Assembly (NCBI RefSeq): GCF_022447245.1
Contig: NZ_JAKVBC010000008.1
Coordinates: forward strand, 95,021-159,020
Direction of reading: 5' to 3'
Length of the DNA: 64,000 nucleotides
From: Kordia sp.
Lineage (GTDB): Bacteria; Bacteroidota; Bacteroidia; Flavobacteriales; Flavobacteriaceae
The notes under the pieces are model-generated. The model did not search any database, had not been told where the DNA came from, and was given only the letters and a program-made list of their open reading frames with translations. Position 1 is the stretch's first letter. The number at the start of each line of letters is the position of its first letter. Of the stretch, positions 18,578 through 28,376 are shown piece after piece. The translations under genes were made by a program, and so were the position numbers.

Positions 18578-19222
18578 TTATAATTTTTTTAACATTTTTA
18601 ATGCCGCTCTTGAGACTTTGTGCGTACCTTCGTATGTTTTAAAAGTGTAATTCTTACCGAAGAGTAATTGCATTTTGTCATGCTCTTGATGCATACGTTC
18701 TTCAGTGAAATAATCGTCTTGTAAACCTACAATGTTTAGAATTTTTGTGTTATCTGGATTGATGAATGCAAAATCTTCAGAAGTTAACTCTGTAGGAATG
18801 CTTCCTGCATAAATGATCAGTTTGTCACAAAGAATTTGATAACGCGCTACCCAACGCATGGCTATGGAAACACCTTGAGAGAAACCAAGGACGTAAAAAT
18901 TAACATGTTCAGGAATTTGTTCTGCTTGATAAATAGCATTCAAATTAGCCATAACATTTTTAATCTCAGCTTGCGTGTTTTCACGAGTTAACCAGCTTGC
19001 TCCAACATGTTTGTATTCGTTTCCTAAATAGTATTTTGAAGAGGCTTGTGGAGCAATAATATAATTTTCTTCTGGATTCAGTGCGTCAAAATATTTTATA
19101 AAATAACGACTCAAAAAACCAATACCATGACATACCAACCAAACATTCTTTGTTTTGTTGGTCAACGTGTTCATGGTTGAGTATGTGTTTGTGATTTTAT
19201 ACGTAATTTCTTTTTCTTCCAT
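18578..19222 (-). CDS. alpha/beta-hydrolase, carboxylesterase/phospholipase type
   Basis: A 214-residue cytoplasmic alpha/beta-hydrolase. It has the oxyanion strand WLVCHGIGF, the nucleophile elbow GFSQG (Ser 115), an acid in VGLQDDYF (about Asp 169) and the catalytic His at THKVS (His 201). The layout matches the short carboxylesterase / lysophospholipase group. Substrate unknown. It is divergent from menI with a 74-base gap. Confidence 0.85.
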   Translation of the reverse strand: MEEKEITYKITNTYSTMNTLTNKTKNVWLVCHGIGFLSRYFIKYFDALNPEENYIIAPQASSKYYLGNEYKHVGASWLTRENTQAEIKNVMANLNAIYQAEQIPEHVNFYVLGFSQGVSIAMRWVARYQILCDKLIIYAGSIPTELTSEDFAFINPDNTKILNIVGLQDDYFTEERMHQEHDKMQLLFGKNYTFKTYEGTHKVSRAALKMLKKL

Positions 19223-19296
19223 TCCTAATATATTCTGCTAGGGTTTCGTATTTTTGTATTTCAAAAATAGTCGATAAATTTTCATAAATATATCAA

Positions 19297-19716
19297 ATGA
19301 ATCTTAATAAAGAAGCAATTTTAGGACAACTCAATGCAATTGTACCAAATACCTTGTTAGAAACACTAAAAATTTCCTACACAGATGTTGGAGATGATTT
19401 TTTAACTGCAAAGATGCCTGTAAACTCAAGTGTACATCAACCACAAGGATTATTACACGGTGGTGCTACTGTGGCATTAGCAGAAACAGTTGGTAGCACA
19501 GCTTCTCATTTGTTTATCGACACTGCAAAGTATAAAATTAAAGGTCTAGAAATTTCTGCCAATCACTTAAAAAGTAAAAGTGAAGGAGAAGTTTTTGCCA
19601 CTGCACGTCCAATTCATAAAGGAAGAACAACGCATCTATGGGAAATTAGAGTAGAAGATGAAGAAGGTGCGCTGATTTCTCTTTGTAAATTAACGACCAT
19701 CGTATTGGCGAAATAA
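19297..19716 (+). CDS. menI: hotdog-fold thioesterase, probable DHNA-CoA thioesterase
   Basis: A 139-residue PaaI/MenI-type hotdog protein with the active-site helix HQPQGLLHGGATVALAETVGS (His-Gly-Gly and the catalytic Glu) and HKGRTTHLWEIRV. Hydrolysis of 1,4-dihydroxy-2-naphthoyl-CoA in menaquinone synthesis is inferred from its place 10 bases before the isochorismate synthase gene and 1.1 kb before menD. By sequence alone it could be another acyl-CoA thioesterase. Confidence 0.8.
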   Translation: MNLNKEAILGQLNAIVPNTLLETLKISYTDVGDDFLTAKMPVNSSVHQPQGLLHGGATVALAETVGSTASHLFIDTAKYKIKGLEISANHLKSKSEGEVFATARPIHKGRTTHLWEIRVEDEEGALISLCKLTTIVLAK

Positions 19717-19726
19717 TTTTATAGAA

Positions 19727-20818
19727 ATGCTATCCGAACTATCAGAACAATATCAAAAACAACTTCCTTTTGTAGCTTTTAGAAGACCAAAAGGGAAAAC
19801 TGTAAAAGCAATTTTTCAGCATACAGACGAATTGTACACTGTTACTGATTTTACAGAAAGTGGATTTGTATTTGCACCTTTTGATAATACGGAAAAGGCA
19901 ATTTTGATTCCATTTGATGGAATACGTATGTCGCCAATAGAGAAAGTGGACTCTAATGCGATGAAAACTGAAATTCCAACTCCTTCAGAAGCAGCACACA
20001 AACAACATCTGAAATTGGTAGAAAAAGCCGTGACAACCATTCAAAATTCAGCAATTGAAAAAATTGTATTGTCACGCAAAGAAGAAATCAACACCACTAC
20101 TGATCCCTTTTTATTATTTGAACGTTTGCGAGAGCATTACTCAAACGCTTTTGTGTATTTATGGTATCATCCAAAAGTGGGCATGTGGGCAGGTGCAACT
20201 CCAGAAACTTTAGTCAATGCCAGAAGAAACGGCATTAGTACAATGTCTTTGGCAGGAACACAGAAGTTTCAAGAACATGCTGAGATTACTTGGAATCAAA
20301 AAGAGGAAGAGGAACAACAAATTGTGACAGATTATATCGCAAACCGCTTGCAACCTATTACAACTAACTTGTCAGTGAGTAAAGCAGAAACGCACCGTGC
20401 AGGCAGTTTGGTACATTTATGTGCTATGATTACTGCAAGAATGGCTGCAAATGTAAATATCGGAGATGTAATTAAAGCACTGCATCCAACTCCTGCAATT
20501 TGTGGTTTTCCTACTGAAGCTGCAAAATCATTTATTCTTCAAGAAGAAAAGTATGAACGAAAGTTTTATACTGGATATTTAGGAGAGTTGAATATAATAG
20601 AAGAAACTTCTCGAAACCGCAATCGTAAAAATCAAGAAAACAGTGCATACAAAACAATTCGCAGCTATTCTGAGTTGTATGTAAATCTACGTTGTATGGA
20701 ACTAACTGACACTAAAAGAATTCTTTGTGTAGGAGGAGGAATTACCAAAGATTCTGATCCTGAATCCGAATGGCAGGAAACATTGGCCAAATCGCAAATA
20801 ATGAAGCGAGTATTATAA
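19727..20818 (+). CDS. menF: isochorismate synthase
   Basis: Turns chorismate into isochorismate at the entry of the menaquinone pathway. The 363-residue chorismate-binding domain shows IEKIVLSRKEE, FVYLWYHPKVGMWAGATPETLV, STMSLAGTQ, the HPTPAICGFPTEAA motif, FYTGYLGELN and YVNLRCMEL, ending in VGGGITKDSDPESEWQET. Metal- and substrate-binding residues of MenF/EntC enzymes are present. It lies in one operon with menI and menD, so it belongs to menaquinone rather than siderophore synthesis. It begins 10 bases after menI. Confidence 0.94.
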   Translation: MLSELSEQYQKQLPFVAFRRPKGKTVKAIFQHTDELYTVTDFTESGFVFAPFDNTEKAILIPFDGIRMSPIEKVDSNAMKTEIPTPSEAAHKQHLKLVEKAVTTIQNSAIEKIVLSRKEEINTTTDPFLLFERLREHYSNAFVYLWYHPKVGMWAGATPETLVNARRNGISTMSLAGTQKFQEHAEITWNQKEEEEQQIVTDYIANRLQPITTNLSVSKAETHRAGSLVHLCAMITARMAANVNIGDVIKALHPTPAICGFPTEAAKSFILQEEKYERKFYTGYLGELNIIEETSRNRNRKNQENSAYKTIRSYSELYVNLRCMELTDTKRILCVGGGITKDSDPESEWQETLAKSQIMKRVL

Positions 20819-20852
20819 AAAATGCGCTGAAAACCGTACTTTTGTAACTCGA

Positions 20853-22601
20853 ATGAAGTACTCAAAAATCCCACTAGCACAAACATTAGTTTCGCTTTGT
20901 ATTGCCAAAGGTATCAACCATGTTGTGATTTCCCCAGGATCGCGAAATGCACCATTAACATTAAGTTTTTCTCAGCACCCTAACATTCATGCGTACAGTA
21001 TTGTAGACGAACGTTGTGCCGCTTTTTTTGCATTGGGAATGGCGCAACAATTACACAAACCTGTAGCGGTAATTTGTACATCGGGTTCGGCTGTTTTAAA
21101 TTATTATCCCGCTATTGCGGAAGCGTATTACAGCAATGTTCCTGTGGTTGTAATCTCTGCAGACAGACCTGAATATTTGATTGATGTTGGTGATGGACAA
21201 ACAATTCGGCAGAAACATGTTTTTAAAGGGCACATCAATTATGAGGCAAATTTAAAACAAGACATTACACATAAAACGACCATTTTAGCAGAAACACATC
21301 AATTATCTCCAGAAATGGAACGCGAACTGCAAAAAAATATTCAAACCCATAACGAAAACGAAATCAATTTGGCATTGAATACTGCTGTTGAAAAAAACGG
21401 TCCTGTGCATATTAATGCACCTTTTGATGAACCTTTGTATGAAATGCAAGCTGAACCATCAGTGTTTCCAGTTGTACAGGCGTTAGAATTGAAAGAGAAT
21501 ATTGAGTATGAAAAAATAGCAAATGCAGCTTCCATTTGGAGCAATGCTACACGAAAAATGGTGTTAGTAGGAACCTTACCACCAGATACGATTTCTAAAA
21601 AATATTGGGAGCTTTTGGCAAATGATCCTTCTGTGATGGTCTTTACGGAAACGACTTCTAATTTGCGCGATGATAAATTCTTCAATAAAATCGATCAAAT
21701 GATTTTGCCCATAGAGAAGAATGAAGCCATGTTAGACGAATTTCAGCCAGAAGTTTTGGTAACCCTAGGAGGAATGATTGTTTCTAAGAAAATAAAAGCG
21801 ATTCTTAGAAAGCGTCAACCAAAACATCATTGGCACATTCATGAAAACAGAGTATTTGATACATTTTTCTGTTTGGAGCACTTCTTTCAAATCAATCCGA
21901 ATCATTTCTTTGAATTATTCTTTGATCAAACAATAGCTATTGAAAGCTCGTATAAATCATTTTGGAAGACAATCAAACAAGAACGTCAACAACGACATGA
22001 AATCTATTTAAAGCAAATCAATTTTACAGATTTAAAGGCTTTTGAAGCGATTTTAGGAACGTTACCTCAAGATATTATTCTGCATTTAGGAAACAGTTCT
22101 ACAGTTCGGTATGCACAATTGTTTGAAATTGATGCAAGCATCGAATTGTTTTGCAATCGCGGAACAAGCGGAATAGACGGAAGTACTTCTACAGCAATTG
22201 GAACTGCCGTAGTCGCTGAAAAGCAAACACTATTAATTACTGGAGACTTAAGTTTCTTTTACGATAGCAATGCTCTGTGGAATAATTACATCCCAAAAAA
22301 CTTCCGAATTATTTTAGTGAATAATAGTGGTGGCGGAATTTTTAGAATTCTTCCTGGAAATAAAAATACTGAGAACTTTGATACGTATTTTGAAACCATT
22401 CATCCACATACAGCAAAGCAATTAGCAGAAATGTATCACTTTGATTATACTACAGCTTCTGATGAAATATCACTTCAAACTGCACTAAAAACATTTTATC
22501 ACGAAAGTGAAAAACCAAAGCTTTTAGAGGTTTTTACGCCAAGAACTGAAAATGATAGTGCGTTAATCGATTATTTTAAGTTTTTCAACGAAAATAAATA
22601 A
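20853..22601 (+). CDS. menD: SEPHCHC synthase (MenD)
   Basis: ThDP-dependent enzyme that joins 2-oxoglutarate to isochorismate. The 582 residues show HVVISPGSRNAPLTLSF, VDERCAAFFALGMA, CTSGSAVLNYYPAIAEAYYSNVPVVVISADRP, CNRGTSGIDGSTSTAIG and the diphosphate-binding GDLSFFYDSNALWNN. Length and domain order (PYR, central, PP) are normal. It is 34 bases after menF. The ATG at 20853 gives the family N-terminus. Confidence 0.97.
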   Translation: MKYSKIPLAQTLVSLCIAKGINHVVISPGSRNAPLTLSFSQHPNIHAYSIVDERCAAFFALGMAQQLHKPVAVICTSGSAVLNYYPAIAEAYYSNVPVVVISADRPEYLIDVGDGQTIRQKHVFKGHINYEANLKQDITHKTTILAETHQLSPEMERELQKNIQTHNENEINLALNTAVEKNGPVHINAPFDEPLYEMQAEPSVFPVVQALELKENIEYEKIANAASIWSNATRKMVLVGTLPPDTISKKYWELLANDPSVMVFTETTSNLRDDKFFNKIDQMILPIEKNEAMLDEFQPEVLVTLGGMIVSKKIKAILRKRQPKHHWHIHENRVFDTFFCLEHFFQINPNHFFELFFDQTIAIESSYKSFWKTIKQERQQRHEIYLKQINFTDLKAFEAILGTLPQDIILHLGNSSTVRYAQLFEIDASIELFCNRGTSGIDGSTSTAIGTAVVAEKQTLLITGDLSFFYDSNALWNNYIPKNFRIILVNNSGGGIFRILPGNKNTENFDTYFETIHPHTAKQLAEMYHFDYTTASDEISLQTALKTFYHESEKPKLLEVFTPRTENDSALIDYFKFFNENK

Positions 22602-22698
22602 CGAGCACTTTCTGCAAAGTAAGAATATCTTTCAATCACATACTTTTGATCCCAGATATTATTAGTCAAATTTTTACAACTATAAATAAAACACAATT

Positions 22699-23040
22699 AT
22701 GAGCAAGAGAGACGAGCTAATTACAAAGTACGCAGCTGATTTAAAAGACAAATGTGGAGTAACTCCAGATATGGATTTATTAAGAAAAGTGACTATTGGA
22801 TGTGGACCAGCTATCTACAACAAAGATGCGTCAACTGTTTCAGGAACTGATGAATCAGAATTAGCAACCGTAAAAAATAATTTCTTAATCAAAAAATTAG
22901 GATTGGCTGACAGCGCAGATTTAGATAAAGCTATTGATGGTGTAATGGATCAGTACGGTCGTTCTAACAAATCAAAATATAGAGCTGTTGTATATTACTT
23001 ATTAGCAGTTCATTTCGGAAAAGAAGCAATCTACAACTAA
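22699..23040 (+). CDS. DUF2853 family protein
   Basis: A 113-residue soluble helical protein matching DUF2853: it begins MSKRDELITKYAADLKDKCG and shows VTIGCGPAIYNKDASTVSG, LGLADSADLDKAIDGVMDQYG and YRAVVYYLLAVHFGKE. No function is known for the family. A hairpin terminator follows, so it is expressed on its own or from menD read-through. Codon use looks strong, in keeping with good expression. Confidence 0.85.
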   Translation: MSKRDELITKYAADLKDKCGVTPDMDLLRKVTIGCGPAIYNKDASTVSGTDESELATVKNNFLIKKLGLADSADLDKAIDGVMDQYGRSNKSKYRAVVYYLLAVHFGKEAIYN

Positions 23041-23081
23041 TATCAGATTGTATTTTAATACTATTATTAAAATCTCTTTTG

Positions 23082-23115
23082 AAAACACCATCTTTGTCAG
23101 GATGGTGTTTTTTTA
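23082..23115 (+). terminator. terminator after DUF2853 gene
   Basis: AAAACACCATC pairs perfectly with GATGGTGTTTT around an 8-base loop and is followed by T7. Confidence 0.92.
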
Positions 23116-23161
23116 TGGTTAAGAATAAGATAAAACGTACCTTTGACCGAAATTTAGAAAT

Positions 23162-23992
23162 ATGATTCACATAGGACAACATAATACATTAGAGATTTTA
23201 CGAGAAACGCCTCCAGGACTTTTTTTAGGGGATGAAGAAGGAAATGAAATTTTGTTGCCAAATAAATATGTGCCAAGTTCTTTTGAAATAGGAGATAAGC
23301 TTACTGTTTTTGCGTATTTGGATAGTCATGAACGTCCCGTAACAACTACCTTAAAACCTTATATGAAAGTTAACGAATTTGCGTTACTTCGTGTAACTGC
23401 TCTGAGTGATTATGGTGCATTTTTAGATTGGGGATTAGAGAAAGATTTATTTGTGCCATTCAAAGAACAAGCACGTGATATGCTAGAGGGAAAATGGTAT
23501 GTTGTATATTGTTATTTGGATGAAGAAACGAATCGTTTGGTAGCTTCAAGCAAAACAAATAAGTTTTTGAGTAATGAAGAATTGACCGTGGAACGTTTTG
23601 ATGAGGTCGATTTAATGGTTTCTCGTTTTACCGAATTAGGAGTCGAAATGATTATCAATCAACAACACAAAGGTTTGGTATATCAGGATGAGATTTTCAG
23701 AGAATTAAAACTTGGTGAAAAGCTAAAAGGAGTTGTTAAAAAAATTAGAGAAGACAATAAAGTTGATCTTTCGTTACAACAGATTGGCTATAAAAATATA
23801 GAACCTTCTGCGCAAACAGTTTTAGATGCTTTACAAGAAAATGGTGGAAGTTTACCATTGCATGATAAAAGTGATCCAGAAGAAATAAAGAAGCGTTTAA
23901 AAATGAGTAAAAAGAGCTTCAAGAAAGCGATTGGTAGCTTGTATAAACAAAAGCAAATTATTATAAATCCAGACGGAATTGAATTGAAATAA
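23162..23992 (+). CDS. cvfB: S1-type RNA-binding protein, CvfB family
   Basis: A 276-residue protein of the CvfB/YitL family with tandem S1-like OB domains and a C-terminal winged helix. Seen are HNTLEILRETPPGLFLGDEEGNEILLP, LRVTALSDYGAFLDWGLEKDLFVPFKEQ, LVYQDEIFRELKLGEKLKGVVKKIREDNKVDLSLQ and the C-terminal MSKKSFKKAIGSLYKQKQI. CvfB binds RNA and affects virulence-factor expression in Staphylococcus; its role in this organism is unknown. Confidence 0.92.
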   Translation: MIHIGQHNTLEILRETPPGLFLGDEEGNEILLPNKYVPSSFEIGDKLTVFAYLDSHERPVTTTLKPYMKVNEFALLRVTALSDYGAFLDWGLEKDLFVPFKEQARDMLEGKWYVVYCYLDEETNRLVASSKTNKFLSNEELTVERFDEVDLMVSRFTELGVEMIINQQHKGLVYQDEIFRELKLGEKLKGVVKKIREDNKVDLSLQQIGYKNIEPSAQTVLDALQENGGSLPLHDKSDPEEIKKRLKMSKKSFKKAIGSLYKQKQIIINPDGIELK

Positions 23993-24024
23993 TTTGTGTT
24001 ACTTCTGCATGGTAACAAATATAT

Positions 24025-24058
24025 AAGGCGCGTTTACATAACGCGCCTTTGCTTTTAA
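24025..24058. terminator. bidirectional terminator
   Basis: A GC-rich perfect stem AAGGCGCGTT / AACGCGCCTT (24025-24034 and 24040-24049) between the convergent cvfB and LamG genes, with a T-rich tail on the plus strand. Confidence 0.88.
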
Positions 24059-24074
24059 TATAATGTTAATGTAA

Positions 24075-24806
24075 TTATTGTCCGTATAAATACGATACAA
24101 ATTCTGTTGATTTTGCTGAGCTATAAATTCGGATATCATCGATACTTCCACTGAAAGGATTTTTACCCGATCCATCGTTTCCAATTAATAATGGAAGTGT
24201 AGAAGTAGAAATTTCTCCTTTAATATATTTCATTAATGCAGGTTTTCCGTTTATATATAAGTACATCGTATCTCCTTTTAAAGTACAGGTAATCATGTAC
24301 CAAGTATCTTTTTCATAATTAAACTTTCGCAATTCATGCATAATTCCATACGGCGCAATTGTAAAAATGATGTCATTGGTGATAACTTTTTCATCTTCAA
24401 ATGGAGCATAACCTATAGAAATTCCGTAAGCAGCCTTTGTTTGTTTAGCATCGGAAACATTTTTATACAATACTTGTTGCAAATGCGTAACGTCCGTTTT
24501 TAACCATAAATTGATCGTAAACTCATCTGTAAAATTTAAATGTTCATTAGCAGGAATACGAAGGTAATCATCAATACCATCAAACTTATATGCAAAATCT
24601 GCATTTCCAAAACGATCAAAAGTTTCACGAGCGCCACTCCTTTGAGCATTTACTCGGTAAGGACTCAAATCATTTGTATTTCCGTCAAGTGGATAATACG
24701 CAACAAGACTCTCATTAAGATCAAACTGTGGTTCGTCTTCGTCTATACTGCAACTGCTAAAGGTGAAAATAACTGCTAAACAGCTAATTAGATACGTGTT
24801 TTTCAT
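24075..24806 (-). CDS. LamG-domain lipoprotein
   Basis: A 243-residue surface lipoprotein. The signal peptide ends in a lipobox (FSSC, Cys 19) followed by acidic residues (SIDEDEPQ), which favours outer-leaflet export in Bacteroidota. The rest is one concanavalin/LamG jelly-roll: LVAYYPLDGNTNDLS, YKFDGIDDYLRIP, FTINLWLKTD, WYMITCTLKGDTMYLYING and GSIDDIRIYSSA. Such domains bind glycans or host surfaces. It stands alone. Confidence 0.88.
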   Translation of the reverse strand: MKNTYLISCLAVIFTFSSCSIDEDEPQFDLNESLVAYYPLDGNTNDLSPYRVNAQRSGARETFDRFGNADFAYKFDGIDDYLRIPANEHLNFTDEFTINLWLKTDVTHLQQVLYKNVSDAKQTKAAYGISIGYAPFEDEKVITNDIIFTIAPYGIMHELRKFNYEKDTWYMITCTLKGDTMYLYINGKPALMKYIKGEISTSTLPLLIGNDGSGKNPFSGSIDDIRIYSSAKSTEFVSYLYGQ

Positions 24807-24876
24807 GTTGAATTGGTTTTTGTTGACTGATGATGTTATGTCTCAAGAAGCTACAAAAATGATACCAAACAATGAA

Positions 24877-26141
24877 TTATTCTATTGGATATTTAAATTC
24901 AGGAAACTCTTTTACATAATTTACAGATTCTGGTGAAGGTGGAATTAATGGAGGTACATTATCCGAAGTTAGATATTCTACGAATGAATGTTTGTATATT
25001 TTGCTTTGTGCTAGAACATATTTAACATCATTAATTTGTCTTATGATAGTCTCAAAAGGATTATCATAACGACCTCTATGATTAGATAGCGCATCTTTAA
25101 ATATATATTTCCGCAATTGATATTGTAGAGTCTGATTTTCGTCTTCATTCTCTTCTCTCGCTGTAATAGAAAACATGTGGTACTCATATAAAATATCAAG
25201 CAATTCTTTTGTTTCCTGAGTATTTGGAGAAACTAATTTAAGTTGACGATACACATCCATAGGATTAGGATAATACTGTATACCATATCCTACAAAATGG
25301 GCAGCTTTAAAATTGTGAATCAGAATTTTTTGAAGAATAATGTCTTTTAATGCAATCTTTTTTCGTGTCTCAAATTTTTGCTTCGTTTCTAATAGTAAGC
25401 GTTGCAATTCATGCGTGTTTAAAGATTTTAACGTTACAATAGTTTTATCAGTATATACAATTCCATAGTTTTTTTTGCAAGAGCAATTTCATTGTTTAAA
25501 TATAGCAGGTCTTTTTTGTAAATTTTCTCAAAATTAATTTCGCTATAACGGAAATTAGAAACATTGATAAAACTAAGTGATAAAACACAAAACAAACTAA
25601 TCACTAGCGCTATTGATTGCCATTTCTGCGCTCTAAAATAGCGAATAAGTTTAGTCCAAGAATTTAAAAATAAATAGATTGGAATCGCATATAAAAAGAT
25701 TCCATGATATTCATATATAAGTGAACCAATTAATGCATGACTTGAAATTAAATGTCGTAAATATTCCATCAGCATATACCAACATAAAAATTCTATAAAT
25801 AATGAATAATTGGAAACGCGAAGTGCAATTTGTTTTCGTGTTTTATGAAAATTAAATGTAGGTTGCATCATCCAATAACGCACCATTGCATGATTTCCCA
25901 TAGCAACAGAAATTGCTAGCGACAATGTATGCTCAAATGCTAATGCTTCTATTGATTGAAGTGGAATATCAAAAGATAAAGCTACACGAATAAGGTTGAT
26001 GATTTCTAAAAAACAAAAAACAAAACTATAAAATATGAAGGCATAACATATACCGAAAAAAATCCCAGTCCAAAATCGAGTTTTCCCAATATTGGATATT
26101 GTAAGATGTGGTTTGTGTTGAATTCTTTTTTTAGATTTCAT
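24877..26141 (-). pseudogene. membrane protein split by one-base shift in an A8 run
   Basis: ATG 26141 opens a protein with about four or five membrane helices (FWTGIFFGICYAFIFYSFVFCF near the N-terminus), which stops at 25434 shortly after NEIALAKK. One added A in the A8 run (plus-strand T run 25469-25476) would carry the reading into the downstream frame (NYGIVYTDKTIVTLKSLNTHELQRLL), which has no ATG start of its own and ends at 24877. The joined product would have about 421 residues: a membrane N-half and a soluble C-half rich in Pro near the end. I do not recognise the family. It follows the C1 peptidase gene by 30 bases, so both are probably one operon. Confidence 0.65.
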
Positions 26142-26171
26142 ACTATATTCGTATAAAACCTATACAAAACG

Positions 26172-27290
26172 TTACAGCCCTAATTTTTTACGCAATGCTT
26201 TTGGTAACGAGTCTTTGTGTACCATTACAGAGATTGTTTTCAATCTAAAAAAAGCTTCACTCATGTTTATGTGTCCATCATTAGGTACACGTGCCGTATT
26301 GCTTCCCCAAGAATTTTTTACACGAAAATACTCGTTTCCGTTTTGATCTGTTGTTAAACCAGTAATATGCATTAAGTGATCGTCTGTAGTAGTGTAATTT
26401 TCAAATTCTTGTTGGCGATATCTTTCTGAAATTGACTTTTCTTTTCTCACTTTTGCTGAAAAATCACTTTTACTTACAGCTTCCTCAGGAACGATTGCAA
26501 TTCCATATTTTGCTGAAAATGTAGGTTCCGATACATCACAATCTAATTCTACAGTATATCCAGTTTTTAAAGCATTTTTAGTAGTAGCTACTAATTCATC
26601 TAACGTAATATTGTAGAAACTTCCATTAGAAAAATTATCAGGAATATTTAAAATAAATGGTTTGTAATATGGTTGATGCGTAAATGAAGTTAAAGTCACA
26701 TAATCATCAGGATTAATCTTTGTCATCGCTAAGAAAGATTGTGGCGTATATGTTTTTCCATCATACACAAAAGAAGCTGGACGTTCTCCTAAATAAATAT
26801 CCAAAACACTTTCAATAGCACGTTTCCAGTTCAATGATAGTTTTTTTCCAGGATTTTTGATGTATGCATTTAACATTGCCTTTAAAACTGATACCATTTC
26901 AGCATGGTTATGCGTTTCTTGTAAAATTTGTAAACCAGAATACGCACTGTTCGGAACCAAACCATGTGATTTTACGGCATTCATAACATCATGCGCCAAA
27001 CCACCTTCACTAAATTGCGCTTTCCCTTGTCGCATTACATAATTCCATGCTTTTTTCGGATAGGTATTACGTACGTTAAACATTTCTGAAATATTAATCT
27101 GCTTTCCTGTCAATCGTATAATTTCAGATTCTATAAAAGAAGAAGCCGAAAAACTCCAACAAGTTCCAGTACGCCCTTGACTGATTACAGGTGTTGCTTC
27201 CAAGTCAACAGTAGTTTTGAATTGATAATCTTGTGCAAATGCCACGAATGCGAAACAGCTTAAAAAAGCAGATAATAGTATTTTTTTCAT
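26172..27290 (-). CDS. exported C1B (bleomycin hydrolase-like) cysteine peptidase
   Basis: A 372-residue papain-fold peptidase with a signal peptide (FVAFAQ, cut after about residue 19). The triad is complete: Cys 44 in GRTGTCWSFSASSF, His 308 in DDHLMHITGL and Asn 326 in VKNSWGS. The arrangement and the MHITG/VKNSWG pair fit family C1B aminopeptidase C / bleomycin hydrolase, but the signal peptide moves it to the periplasm or outside. It is upstream of the split membrane gene, with a 30-base gap. Confidence 0.9.
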   Translation of the reverse strand: MKKILLSAFLSCFAFVAFAQDYQFKTTVDLEATPVISQGRTGTCWSFSASSFIESEIIRLTGKQINISEMFNVRNTYPKKAWNYVMRQGKAQFSEGGLAHDVMNAVKSHGLVPNSAYSGLQILQETHNHAEMVSVLKAMLNAYIKNPGKKLSLNWKRAIESVLDIYLGERPASFVYDGKTYTPQSFLAMTKINPDDYVTLTSFTHQPYYKPFILNIPDNFSNGSFYNITLDELVATTKNALKTGYTVELDCDVSEPTFSAKYGIAIVPEEAVSKSDFSAKVRKEKSISERYRQQEFENYTTTDDHLMHITGLTTDQNGNEYFRVKNSWGSNTARVPNDGHINMSEAFFRLKTISVMVHKDSLPKALRKKLGL

Positions 27291-27382
27291 GAGAAATTTT
27301 AGTATTTACGAGCAAGAATTTGAACAGCTAAATTCTTGCTAACTGTATAAAATGAATTATTTTTACGCAAAATAGTAAAAAT

Positions 27383-28222
27383 ATGAGTAAACCAGATTGG
27401 AAAACGGCAAAAGAGTACGATGATATTACCTATAAAAAAGCAGATGGTGTAGCAAGAATCGCTTTTAACAGACCTGATGTTAGAAATGCATTTAGACCAC
27501 ATACTACTAGCGAACTGTTAGATGCTTTTAAAGATGCACATGAAGATGTAAATATTGGTGTTGTTTTGCTTTCGGCAGAAGGTCCATCGTCAAAAGATGG
27601 TGTGTATTCTTTCTGTAGTGGAGGCGATCAAAAAGCACGTGGACATCAAGGGTATGTCGGACAAGATGGTTACCATAGATTGAATATTTTAGAAGTACAA
27701 CGTTTGATTCGTTTTATGCCAAAAGCAGTTATTTGCGTAGTGCCAGGTTGGGCAGTTGGTGGTGGACACAGTTTGCATGTAGTTTGCGATTTAACGTTGG
27801 CAAGTAAAGAACATGCAATCTTTAAGCAAACAGATGCGGATGTTACAAGTTTTGATGCAGGTTATGGTTCTGCTTATTTGGCTAAAATGGTAGGACAGAA
27901 AAAAGCACGTGAAATCTTTTTCTTGGGAAGAAACTACTCGGCACAAGAAGCATACGAAATGGGTATGGTCAATGCTGTCATTCCGCATGACGAATTGGAA
28001 GATACTGCTTTTGAATGGGCACAAGAAATTTTGGCAAAATCGCCAACTTCTATAAAAATGTTGAAGTTCGCCATGAATTTAACAGATGATGGAATGGTGG
28101 GACAGCAAGTATTTGCAGGAGAAGCGACACGTTTAGCATATATGACAGACGAAGCCAAAGAAGGACGTGATGCATTCTTAGAAAAACGCAAGCCGAACTT
28201 TGAGAAAAAGTGGATTCCTTAA
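27383..28222 (+). CDS. menB: 1,4-dihydroxy-2-naphthoyl-CoA synthase, type II
   Basis: Crotonase-fold enzyme that closes the naphthalene ring of menaquinone. The 279 residues show GVARIAFNRPDVRNAFRPHT, YSFCSGGDQKARG, PGWAVGGGHSLHVVCDLTLAS and the MenB-specific QTDADVTSFDAGYGSAYLA. Asp 151 in QTD replaces the Gly of E. coli MenB, which marks the type II, bicarbonate-independent form that carries its own carboxylate. It is about 4.8 kb after menD, separated by unrelated genes, so it has its own promoter. Confidence 0.97.
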   Translation: MSKPDWKTAKEYDDITYKKADGVARIAFNRPDVRNAFRPHTTSELLDAFKDAHEDVNIGVVLLSAEGPSSKDGVYSFCSGGDQKARGHQGYVGQDGYHRLNILEVQRLIRFMPKAVICVVPGWAVGGGHSLHVVCDLTLASKEHAIFKQTDADVTSFDAGYGSAYLAKMVGQKKAREIFFLGRNYSAQEAYEMGMVNAVIPHDELEDTAFEWAQEILAKSPTSIKMLKFAMNLTDDGMVGQQVFAGEATRLAYMTDEAKEGRDAFLEKRKPNFEKKWIP

Positions 28223-28376
28223 TTTAGGTATTAGTGCTTTTGTTTGACCTAAATAAAAGCTTCTTATCTTTGATTTATTATTCTTATGTTGAGAGGATTA
28301 TATCTTAAGTAATTTAGATTTTTCAATATTTTCTGAATACCTGCGTTTGTAGTGTATATACTAATCGACTTATAAA

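Noticed and set aside
24877..25407. Separate 176-residue gene
   Set aside because: It lacks an ATG, and its frame extends upstream into the end of the preceding gene. One base in the A8 run joins the two.
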